IMG/VR virus record: IMGVR_UViG_3300022746_000405
Coordinates: 1-20,724 of that record
Direction: 5' to 3' (one strand)
From: a virus
Length of the DNA: 20,724 bases
Made by a program: the position numbers and the translations under genes
Shown: positions 14,567 through 20,724 of the stretch, one piece after another
How positions within the stretch are numbered: the first letter of the stretch is position 1
Layout of the letters: the number at the start of each line of letters is the position of its first letter
Notes under the pieces: generated by a model
Databases searched by the model: none
Seen by the model: the letters and a program-made list of their open reading frames with translations, nothing else
What the model was told of the DNA's origin: nothing

Positions 14567-15061
14567 TTATTTCAAGGATGCGATTCGCTCATTCCAGCGT
14601 TGAATTTCGTACAGCATTAATGTCGTTTGCTCGGAATCTTTGATTAGTTGTGAACAACTTACTTCGACTCCATCATGGGAGGCAACAAATACCATGTCGG
14701 AGGTGCGTCCATCAACTCTTTGGGGAGCTGTGGGAACGGCGGACAAACGGGCTGAGCTGGGCTCGGACTTGTCGAGCACCCGCTCAGCCCCAAGAACAAC
14801 AGCACGACTAGCCAATAGGTTCGACTTCTTGCGATAGTCATCAGAGATCTCCTTAGATATTTGGTTTCGAACATGAGCCACATCGGCAGCGTGTTGCTCT
14901 TGCTTTGCTTGTGCAATCTGCACGATTTGCTTCTCAGCATCCCACTGGCGCTGCAGACGGTATTCCCCCATCTGCAGGCCTAGTAAAAACGCCATGAGAA
15001 GCAGCAGCCCCTTAAAAAGCAAGGATTTATTCAATTCGAGGAACGCACGAATCCAGCTCAT
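14567..15061 (-). CDS. Rz: Phage inner-membrane spanin (Rz-like)
   Basis: The product has 164 residues. One membrane helix lies at residues 14-31 (LLFKGLLLLMAFLLGLQMG), with a short cytoplasmic N-terminus. A long charged alpha-helical stretch follows (QRQWDAEKQIVQIAQAKQEQ), as expected for the periplasmic coiled coil of i-spanins. The spanin pair joins inner and outer membranes and fuses them in the last step of lysis of Gram-negative hosts. The start ATG overlaps the stop of the endolysin gene (ATGA). The second spanin gene lies inside this one in another frame, which is the classic Rz/Rz1 arrangement and strongly supports both assignments. Confidence 0.88.
   Translation of the reverse strand: MSWIRAFLELNKSLLFKGLLLLMAFLLGLQMGEYRLQRQWDAEKQIVQIAQAKQEQHAADVAHVRNQISKEISDDYRKKSNLLASRAVVLGAERVLDKSEPSSARLSAVPTAPQRVDGRTSDMVFVASHDGVEVSCSQLIKDSEQTTLMLYEIQRWNERIASLK
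14659..14841 (-). CDS. Rz1: Phage outer-membrane spanin lipoprotein (Rz1-like), nested within Rz
   Basis: The product has 60 residues from ATG 14841. The signal sequence TYWLVVLLFLGLSGC ends in the lipobox LSGC with Cys22 as the lipidation site. The mature part of about 39 residues is proline-rich (SPSPAQPVCPPFPQLP), as in Rz1 proteins. The whole gene lies within the i-spanin gene in a different frame on the same strand. An upstream ATG at 14940 in the same frame would add a polar N-terminus in front of the signal peptide and is unlikely. It is expected to anchor in the outer membrane and pair with the i-spanin across the periplasm. Confidence 0.85.
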   Translation of the reverse strand: MTIARSRTYWLVVLLFLGLSGCSTSPSPAQPVCPPFPQLPKELMDAPPTWYLLPPMMESK

Positions 15062-15522
15062 ACGCCCTCCCCGTCTAATGAAGCCAAGCCGTAGGTACCA
15101 ATCAAACGGATCAGCTTGTCGGCATAGTCAGGATCTGTCGCGTATCCAGCCTTTAGGAGTGCTCGAGCAAAGGTCTGAGCTGAGACGCACAGGAAGCAGT
15201 CTTTGTAGCGTGGGTTGCTCTTCAAGAATGCAGCATGGTCATCCACACTGGCCTGCCATGTGGGGTATTTGCGCCATTTAGCGGGCACGACAACCCACTG
15301 CCCTCGGATGAACTCTTTTGTGTCAAGCGTCACGGTCTCACCGCGCCACAAACTGTCTGCCTTAATCCCGAACAGATTCCTCGCCGTCTTGGTGAGCCCT
15401 GATTCACCCCAGCCAGACTCAAGCGCCGCCTGGCTAACCGTGATGCTGGCAGGTACGCCCGTGGACTTGCTGCAAGCCTGTGCTGCAGGCCCAATCAGCG
15501 AAATGAAGTCTTGTGGTTTCAT
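15058..15522 (-). CDS. Phage endolysin, GH73-type glucosaminidase
   Basis: The product has 154 residues. The fold signature is ITVSQAALESGWGESGLTK, with Glu35 as the likely catalytic acid, followed by NLFGIKADSLW. This matches the glucosaminidase domain of FlgJ and many phage endolysins, which cut the glycan strands of peptidoglycan. There is no signal peptide or membrane segment, so release depends on the holin. The start overlaps the holin stop (ATGA) and the stop overlaps the Rz start, making one compact lysis unit. The length suits a single-domain enzyme without a cell-wall-binding part. Confidence 0.85.
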   Translation of the reverse strand: MKPQDFISLIGPAAQACSKSTGVPASITVSQAALESGWGESGLTKTARNLFGIKADSLWRGETVTLDTKEFIRGQWVVVPAKWRKYPTWQASVDDHAAFLKSNPRYKDCFLCVSAQTFARALLKAGYATDPDYADKLIRLIGTYGLASLDGEGV

Positions 15523-15902
15523 AGCATCTCCCTCACATCTTTGGCAACCTCATCAATTGAGGCATCGCGCCTTTCCTCTATGAAGTTAAAAATCCACCGC
15601 ACCAATGCCCAGCCGGGCAAGCCGCAGGCAAAGATCAAACCACCCATGGCGCATAGGCCCACCGTTGAGAACGCCCAGTGGTGAAGCTGGAAATACTCAA
15701 TCGTGGTCGCACCACCGCCAATGCTTGAGACCACCGTACTGATCAACCCCACTGTCCACTCGCGCTTATCGCGAGGCGGCGTCATGAGCATGACAACGAC
15801 CGCAGCAAGCGTTGCACCACTGGCTGCGGCAGCAGCCGTTCCACCAAAGGCTTTGTATGCAGCGGCGGCTCCTGCCACTCCGCTACTCGTAGGTTCTGGC
15901 AT
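15519..15902 (-). CDS. Phage holin, three-helix type
   Basis: The product has 127 residues. Hydrophobic helices are visible at about 28-42 (GATLAAVVVMLM), 49-68 (WTVGLISTVVSSIGGGATTI) and 79-105 (STVGLCAMGGLIFACGLPGW), with an acidic, charged C-terminus (EERRDASIDEVAKD). The N-terminus is Ala/Gly-rich. Holins collect in the inner membrane and open it at a set time, letting the endolysin through. The call rests on position directly before an endolysin and spanins and on size and topology, not on a conserved motif. An intrinsic terminator lies just upstream. Confidence 0.75.
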   Translation of the reverse strand: MPEPTSSGVAGAAAAYKAFGGTAAAAASGATLAAVVVMLMTPPRDKREWTVGLISTVVSSIGGGATTIEYFQLHHWAFSTVGLCAMGGLIFACGLPGWALVRWIFNFIEERRDASIDEVAKDVREML

Positions 15903-15914
15903 TTGATAACTCCC

Positions 15915-15949
15915 AAAAAAATACCCGCCTGAATCACTTCAAGGCGGGT
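15915..15949 (-). terminator. Intrinsic terminator after the tail-tip gene
   Basis: On the minus strand an 8-bp perfect stem (ACCCGCCT with AGGCGGGT, 15942-15949 with 15923-15930) and an 11-base loop are followed by ATTTTTTT (15922-15915). It falls between the stop of the tail-tip gene (15968) and the holin start (15902). The lysis genes therefore need read-through, antitermination or a promoter close to the terminator. Confidence 0.85.
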
Positions 15950-15967
15950 TGTGAACAACTCGTTCGT

Positions 15968-18247
15968 TTATGTTTGATCAGCGGTATGAACGGAAGCGCT
16001 TTCGGCAACGCAGGTCACCTCCACCAAATCAGCTCGAGGTTTCACGCTCATGACGCGCGCCATCTGGGCCCAGGTCTGCCCCACCCCAAATGCAAAGTGC
16101 GTTCGCTCCTCACCTCCACCGGTTTGAATTGCAATGCTCGGCGTTTGCTGCAGCACGGCATGTCGTTCAGTAACTCCACGCGTCACACCAATCGGGTCTG
16201 TCACAGAACCATCTACGCGTCTCAAAGCGATGTAGTGATTCGCTCCTGTCTGCCAAGGCAAGCGCTCCGAACAGACCAACACCTTGGATGCACCATCCCA
16301 TGACAAAGCCTCACCACTGACACCCCAGCTGGGCATGTCATGACTGATGGCCACCAAGTCCCCATAGGTCGGAATCAGCCCTTCAAGCTCTGTCCTAAAA
16401 GTGATGATTCGTCTGCGATACCGATTGGCCGCCGCGATGTACCTGCCCTCGCGCATCGCTTGAGACTTGTCGGTACAACCAAAGAGCTTCAAGCGAGCAG
16501 GCTTAGAGAGGGCCGAACCCGCAAGGGCCACCGTGACTTCATCAGGCTTCCAGCTCTTGGGGTTGAAGTATTCAACCGTGACCGCATCCGCTGTTGCATC
16601 TCCCGGCATCACGTACTGAATCTTCAAACTACTGCGCACGATGTTTCGGGTGGAGAACAAGGCCACAGGGATGGTCTTGGGTTCATCTCGAACAATGCGC
16701 ACAATGCCGCCTTGCAGGAACGGAAGCGCACGTCCAGCTCTGGCAATCTGCCCCATGGCGTCCCAAACCGTTAGGTTCTGGTCAAACACGCCATTGAACG
16801 TATCACCACGCGCAGACCACACCCCATCCAGTCGAGCGAGTGCATTCAAGTCAATCTTTGCATCAGGCAACCCTGCCCCGTAACTCGAGCGCGCTGCATC
16901 TGCAAATGCCCAAGCAATCGAGCGAGTAGCTTGAGGTGAACTCCATCCTGTGGTCTTTGACCAAACAGGGAGCTTTCGAGTGACTAGGCAGTTCACCAAA
17001 CGAGATGATCTCTGCGACAAGTTATCCGTTGCGCGCATGCGCAATGCCAGCAAGGTCAAGTCCGATGGCAATGATGGATTGACCAGATAGCCCTTTGCTT
17101 GCCCCCAGCGAAGCTCATGCCCCGCACGGGTACTGGTGTCTTTGATGTCTAGCCTTTGAACACGCACCTCGTAGCGACCGGCACCCACTCCATATTTGTA
17201 GGTTCTACGTTGAGCTGTATTGGTAGCTGCCGAGTAGGACTCATCGGCAAGATGAAGCCATCCGGAGGTGGCATCACCATCGTCATTGATGGTTCTTGCC
17301 TCAACCTGCCATTGAACGGTTCGACTATCCAGCGTTCCACCATCAGTCGCGTAGTACAAGCCTCGCATCATTACAACGTCAATGCCAATCTGATTAACTT
17401 GGGTCCCCGCAGGGTTGAGCGCAAAGGGACCAATGATGCTGCCGCCCGTATCAGCGACGGCAATTAACTCCTGCCCCGTCACCTCAGCCGCTGTCACCAC
17501 ATCGTTGTTGAACAAGGTGTTTTGACCACCCGGCTCGATGACCTGTGCCTGCACTTCTTCAAACGATGCAATGGGGCTGTCATCAATCGACAGCTCTTCA
17601 AAATGGAAATGCCCAATGCCAATCACATGGAGCTGGTGCAGGTACTCTTCGTTGTTGACGTACTCCGTATAGGGCATCGCTGCCAAATCCGGATAAATCA
17701 GATGCTGCCCATACACAACAGGAATCGGCTGGGACAGGCGCCCATAGTTGCCACGCGCCTGCAGTGAGTAAGTTGGACTTGGTGAAGATGAGCTGGCTGT
17801 GGCATTGGGCAGGCTCTGATTTGGTAACGGCACCAAGGCATTCACGATGATGGAACCTGTCACAGCAATTGCGGTTGATGCCACCGAAGTCGCTACTGCG
17901 CCTGAATATCCGAAGGATGCGGCCAGCTCAGCGCCATAGGCGTTCGCCACAACCAAGACGGCAATCATCAGAACAGTCTGCAACGGGTTCTTACCCCCGC
18001 CTCCACCTCCTTGTGGCAGCGACACCAGTGCAATGACATCTCCAGCCTCAATGAGGGTCACGCAGCGTTCAGCCATTAGCACTGGCTTGCCGTTCTTGAG
18101 TACCAGCGTTGGTTGCTCAAAAACGACCTGCTCTTGGTGCATCCATTGGCTGATGGTTGGACTACCCTGAACGTGATGGACATCACGCTCTTGGGGATCG
18201 AATGGGTTTCGGAGCCAAACTACGACACCATCATTGCTGCTTGGCAT
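15968..18247 (-). CDS. TipJ/J-like phage tail tip protein
   Basis: The product has 759 residues. The N-terminal part contains SLPQGGGGGGKNPLQTVLMI, followed by hydrophobic stretches at about 90-110 and 117-142, which is typical of TipJ/host-specificity factor proteins. Then comes QARGNYGRLSQPIPVVYGQH, the conserved start of the tail-hub part. Further segments (TVWDAMGQIARAGRALPFLQ; ADAVTVEYFNPKSWKPDEV) match the tail hub region of lambda J relatives. It should form the distal tail tip that contacts the host. It is shorter than lambda J (1132 residues) and ends soon after the hub, so the receptor-binding portion is short or supplied by another gene; none follows before the terminator. Its start overlaps the NlpC/P60 gene by 28 bp. 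Confidence 0.85.
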   Translation of the reverse strand: MPSSNDGVVVWLRNPFDPQERDVHHVQGSPTISQWMHQEQVVFEQPTLVLKNGKPVLMAERCVTLIEAGDVIALVSLPQGGGGGGKNPLQTVLMIAVLVVANAYGAELAASFGYSGAVATSVASTAIAVTGSIIVNALVPLPNQSLPNATASSSSPSPTYSLQARGNYGRLSQPIPVVYGQHLIYPDLAAMPYTEYVNNEEYLHQLHVIGIGHFHFEELSIDDSPIASFEEVQAQVIEPGGQNTLFNNDVVTAAEVTGQELIAVADTGGSIIGPFALNPAGTQVNQIGIDVVMMRGLYYATDGGTLDSRTVQWQVEARTINDDGDATSGWLHLADESYSAATNTAQRRTYKYGVGAGRYEVRVQRLDIKDTSTRAGHELRWGQAKGYLVNPSLPSDLTLLALRMRATDNLSQRSSRLVNCLVTRKLPVWSKTTGWSSPQATRSIAWAFADAARSSYGAGLPDAKIDLNALARLDGVWSARGDTFNGVFDQNLTVWDAMGQIARAGRALPFLQGGIVRIVRDEPKTIPVALFSTRNIVRSSLKIQYVMPGDATADAVTVEYFNPKSWKPDEVTVALAGSALSKPARLKLFGCTDKSQAMREGRYIAAANRYRRRIITFRTELEGLIPTYGDLVAISHDMPSWGVSGEALSWDGASKVLVCSERLPWQTGANHYIALRRVDGSVTDPIGVTRGVTERHAVLQQTPSIAIQTGGGEERTHFAFGVGQTWAQMARVMSVKPRADLVEVTCVAESASVHTADQT

Positions 18248-18663
18248 GGCTCACCTCGAAATGCATAAAACCCCTCGACTCGCCAACCATGACGGTCAAG
18301 CGCCCACAAGTCCTGAAACACCACCCCCACACCTTGCGCGCAATGCAGCACGCCTCCACCATCGATGTCTAGCCAAACACCGACATGCACCGGATATCTG
18401 GACTGACGCATCAGCACGGCATCCCCATGTTTTGGCGTTGGCACACGCTGCCAGCGTTTTCGCTCGGGGTGTTCGTTGAATGTCTTGAGCACCACACGCA
18501 GATCCATTGCATCCACTGGGATAAGCGGAAGCTCCCGTCCGAAGTGATTTCTCTGCACCCATAAAAAAAGGCCCCAGCAGTCAAATGACTCGGGGCCTCG
18601 TCCGCCTGCTATCCATGGGCGACCTATGTATCGGTGCGCCCAGTAGCCGTTTGTTGGTTTCAT
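18220..18663 (-). CDS. NlpC/P60-family phage tail assembly peptidase (lambda K-like)
   Basis: The product has 147 residues. The catalytic Cys29 is in ESFDCWGLFLW and the His93 in YPVHVGVWLD, the standard NlpC/P60 Cys-His pair; VLHC supplies a possible third polar residue. In lambda-like tails this domain (gpK) is cytoplasmic during assembly and later part of the tail tip, where it may cut peptidoglycan cross-links during DNA entry. Here it is followed with overlap by the tail-tip gene, the expected K-to-J order (with I absent). The DUF1833 gene ends 10 bp before its start. The N-terminal region is short, without the JAB/Mov34 domain that lambda K also carries. Confidence 0.82.
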   Translation of the reverse strand: MKPTNGYWAHRYIGRPWIAGGRGPESFDCWGLFLWVQRNHFGRELPLIPVDAMDLRVVLKTFNEHPERKRWQRVPTPKHGDAVLMRQSRYPVHVGVWLDIDGGGVLHCAQGVGVVFQDLWALDRHGWRVEGFYAFRGEPCQAAMMVS

Positions 18664-18673
18664 GACTTACCCA

Positions 18674-19216
18674 TCACCGGGCAAGTCCCGGAAACTCTGT
18701 CGAGGTGTACAACCGACCTGGAAACGCTTTATTTCCGATATCGACCATGCGCGCCCTTGCGGTCACTCGCATCACATCAGCCTCCACCTCAGTCAGTACC
18801 AACGTGATGGGAGGATCCATCTGCGGGCCCTCGACATCGTTTGACAAGTACGGGCGATAAGTGACTTCGATGGAAGCTTCTGACTCAGACGCAGCATCAA
18901 GGTGTTTGACGATCTCGCGAGAGACGTTATCCAAGGTCAGCACGACCTCAGGAACAGGTGCAATGTCCACAGGCGGCAAATCCAAATCAAACCCCATGGC
19001 TACAAACCTCACTGTCTGGTTTGGATTCAACGGTGCCGAAGCTTCGAGACGTGCAAAGAGGTCTTGTTGATCTCGCACCACCCGGATAGCTGTTGTCACG
19101 CCCGACTCGTTTTTAAAGTCAGGGTGACGCAGCTCTAAGGTGTGCAGGATCACCACATCTGAAGGTGAACTCGCGTACGCCTCTTTCAACGCATCACTCA
19201 ACGTCACATCAGGCAT
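18674..19216 (-). CDS. DUF1833-family phage tail protein
   Basis: The product has 180 residues beginning TLSDALKEAYASSPSDVVIL, then LELRHPDFK, then a RVVRD strand. This is the pattern of DUF1833 proteins found between minor tail proteins and the NlpC protein in siphophages. VRFVAMGFDLDLPPVDIAPV and VTARARMVDIGNKAFPGRLY are further conserved-looking segments. Its role is presumed to be in the tail tip, comparable in position to lambda gpL. Its start overlaps the end of the radical SAM gene by 8 bp, so the two are co-translated. No membrane or signal sequence is seen. Confidence 0.75.
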   Translation of the reverse strand: MPDVTLSDALKEAYASSPSDVVILHTLELRHPDFKNESGVTTAIRVVRDQQDLFARLEASAPLNPNQTVRFVAMGFDLDLPPVDIAPVPEVVLTLDNVSREIVKHLDAASESEASIEVTYRPYLSNDVEGPQMDPPITLVLTEVEADVMRVTARARMVDIGNKAFPGRLYTSTEFPGLAR

Positions 19217-20558
19217 GCTCTACCTTGATCGGGATGACACGACGCTCTTTCGCTTCGGAGTGCTCACTGACCAATCCAAAGATATCTCGCCGCTCCTGCG
19301 GGAAATCGCCCTCGATGTAGAACGGGAAGCAGCCAGTAAGGAACTCAATGCCTGCGGCTAAAAACGGCACGTTGTCGGCATAGGAGGCATCGCACCCTGC
19401 TGTCCACAAGGGGCCGTCCAAAAACATGCATGAGCCTTTGCACAACTGAAGCACAGGACAATTTGAACAACCGTCTCGCTTGCTCCAATGCGTGGCGCTG
19501 CGCATCTTGACTGCTTGAAGCTGAGAGATGTGCCCAATCTTGTGTGACTCACCGTTTGGAGCTACAGCGGCTGCGCTCACGTTCTGGCAAGTCAACACAT
19601 TGCCGTTTAGATCAACAACGAGGTTGTCGGTGCGGTCCATGCCGCACTTTTGACCCAACGCACTGGCAGGACGGCCTTGGGCCACAGACTCCACAAAGTC
19701 CATGATCTTCTTGCGACCGATATCAAAACTGGTCACCGCACCTGCACGCAACTCCTTGAACGCAAAGGCACTGAAAGTGACGCGCTCCCCTGAAGTCTGA
19801 AACGTGGAAGCCAATCCACCCTCGTCATACGGATCAATGAAAGCGCCCTCGCCAATGACGACATCCTCACCAAAGCGTTCGCGCAGCCATGCCTGCACAT
19901 GCGCGCGACTTGGATTGTTGGCGTGAATCATGGCGTTGATGCTGATTCGACCCTCAGGCTTCAAGCGCGCGTACAGATCAAAGATGGCAGCTCGCTTTTG
20001 TGGGTCATCCAAAGGATCAGCACCGCGTGCGTGATAACCAGGGCCATCATGCGACAACCCCACTGAGAATCCCAAACGGTCAATCCATGCGTTCTTGTCT
20101 GCATCTAACAGACTGCCATTGGTAATCATGCTGAACTGAGCCTTGGGGTACAACGCCCTCAACCGCTCAGCCAGTGGTTTTAAGGTCTTCCAGTAAACCA
20201 GCGGTTCGCCACCCCAGAACTCAATGCGCTCTGGAGGTTCAATCAGCGCATCGACCAATGAGCTCAAAAACGCATCAACGTCTTCTGGATTGGTTTGATC
20301 TGCATGCGGCACAAACCGTTGTGAGCAGTAGGTGCAGGCGTAATTGCAAAGCAGGCCAAGACTGATCTTGAGCACTCGCACATTGCCCTTGCGACCGGGT
20401 TGATCTTTGGCAACCACCGTCGCATCACGCCAAGCGCGCGCTTTGACTGGAACGACCGACTGGCCATTGCTCCAAGCAAGGCTAGAAGTTTGGTTGTTGT
20501 AGACCAACGAGTCTTCTGTGCCGTCAAGCTTGATCACATAGATGCGGAACTCAGCCAT
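19209..20558 (-). CDS. Radical SAM/SPASM enzyme within the phage tail module
   Basis: The product has 449 residues. A leader of about 60 residues is followed by LLCNYACTYCSQ with Cys71, Cys75 and Cys78, the CX3CX2C cluster that binds the SAM-cleaving 4Fe-4S centre. RIEFWGGEPLVYW is the GGEP SAM-contact motif. A C-terminal SPASM domain shows Cys305, Cys324 (GNVLTC), Cys364, Cys367, Cys373, Cys377 (CX2CX5CX3C) and Cys389, the full seven-cysteine pattern for two auxiliary clusters. Such enzymes modify peptides or proteins, for example as RiPP maturases or sulfatase activators. It overlaps DUF1833 by 8 bp downstream and the oxygenase-like gene by 8 bp upstream, so it is embedded in the tail transcription unit and is not a later insertion between operons. 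The substrate is unknown; a tail protein is the obvious guess. Confidence 0.9.
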   Translation of the reverse strand: MAEFRIYVIKLDGTEDSLVYNNQTSSLAWSNGQSVVPVKARAWRDATVVAKDQPGRKGNVRVLKISLGLLCNYACTYCSQRFVPHADQTNPEDVDAFLSSLVDALIEPPERIEFWGGEPLVYWKTLKPLAERLRALYPKAQFSMITNGSLLDADKNAWIDRLGFSVGLSHDGPGYHARGADPLDDPQKRAAIFDLYARLKPEGRISINAMIHANNPSRAHVQAWLRERFGEDVVIGEGAFIDPYDEGGLASTFQTSGERVTFSAFAFKELRAGAVTSFDIGRKKIMDFVESVAQGRPASALGQKCGMDRTDNLVVDLNGNVLTCQNVSAAAVAPNGESHKIGHISQLQAVKMRSATHWSKRDGCSNCPVLQLCKGSCMFLDGPLWTAGCDASYADNVPFLAAGIEFLTGCFPFYIEGDFPQERRDIFGLVSEHSEAKERRVIPIKVEHA

Positions 20559-20724
20559 GGATGCGCTCCACTTTGATATTGAAAAGAATATTCATGAACG
20601 GTTGCTCCCCAAAGTAGGGTTTCTGAAAATGAATCGCTCTGGCATCAAAGGCGATCAACAGACCGCGATGAGGTTTGATCCAGAACTTGGATGGGGACTC
20701 CCAAGGCATGAGCAACCCAGCAAA
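20551..20724 (-). CDS. Oxygenase-like protein, C-terminal part (cut by window edge)
   Basis: The open minus-strand frame enters from the right edge and ends at TGA 20553-20551, overlapping the radical SAM start by 8 bp; 57 residues are visible. The segment HRGLLIAFDARAIHFQKPYF, followed by a strand MNILFNIKVE, looks like the last part of a 2-oxoglutarate/Fe(II) oxygenase jelly roll, where GxLxxF leads to the distal metal-binding His. The usual Arg about ten residues further is not seen (Gln instead), so the assignment is tentative. It could also be a phage structural protein of unknown family. The main part of the protein lies outside the window. Confidence 0.4.
   Translation of the reverse strand, partial: FAGLLMPWESPSKFWIKPHRGLLIAFDARAIHFQKPYFGEQPFMNILFNIKVERIHG

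Overview
The window looks like accessory DNA of a betaproteobacterium, most likely Burkholderiales. That is inferred from the OxyR tail at the left edge, the moderately high GC in the phage genes and the style of the protein families; I have no database match. It holds an anti-phage/conflict island followed by the end of a lambda-like prophage.

Layout. (1) Positions 1-317 are the C-terminal part of an OxyR-type LysR regulator, cut by the window edge. (2) At 448-5467 a SIR2-HerA defence operon (minus strand) lies between two direct repeats of about 920 bp spaced exactly 4101 bp apart. Each repeat carries a gene for a 166-residue helix-turn-helix protein plus a conserved non-coding tail with two tandem hairpins. 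The second copy of the gene has an in-frame TAG. (3) At 5969-8084 there is a tightly overlapping plus-strand trio: a Nudix-type protein, a membrane protein with a PLD-like soluble domain, and a NadM-like (HIGH-family) adenylyltransferase. (4) At 8085-8804 are a decayed cupin remnant and a small ribbon-helix-helix protein, both on the minus strand. (5) At 8945-14386 four coupled plus-strand genes encode an N6-adenine DNA methyltransferase, a protein with two GHKL ATPase modules, a receiver-like protein with a cysteine cluster, and an unrecognised protein. (6) From 14399 to the right edge everything is on the minus strand and is phage. Read in transcription order it is: an oxygenase-like partial gene, a radical SAM/SPASM protein, a DUF1833 protein, an NlpC/P60 protein, a TipJ/J-like tail tip protein, a terminator, a holin, a GH73-type endolysin, and a nested Rz/Rz1 spanin pair.

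How the parts fit. SIR2-HerA is a known abortive defence module in which a SIR2 NADase partners a HerA ATPase. The Nudix/membrane/NadM trio is nucleotide- or NAD-centred and has the shape of a sensor-effector system; its role is inferred. The methyltransferase/GHKL/receiver operon has no visible nuclease and is the best candidate for an undescribed modification-linked defence or signalling system. The second candidate is the radical SAM/SPASM enzyme, with an oxygenase-like neighbour, inside the tail-tip gene cluster, which suggests peptide modification of a tail or cargo protein. The methyltransferase operon converges on the end of the lysis cassette, so it may be prophage cargo or a neighbouring island; this window does not show attachment sites that would decide.
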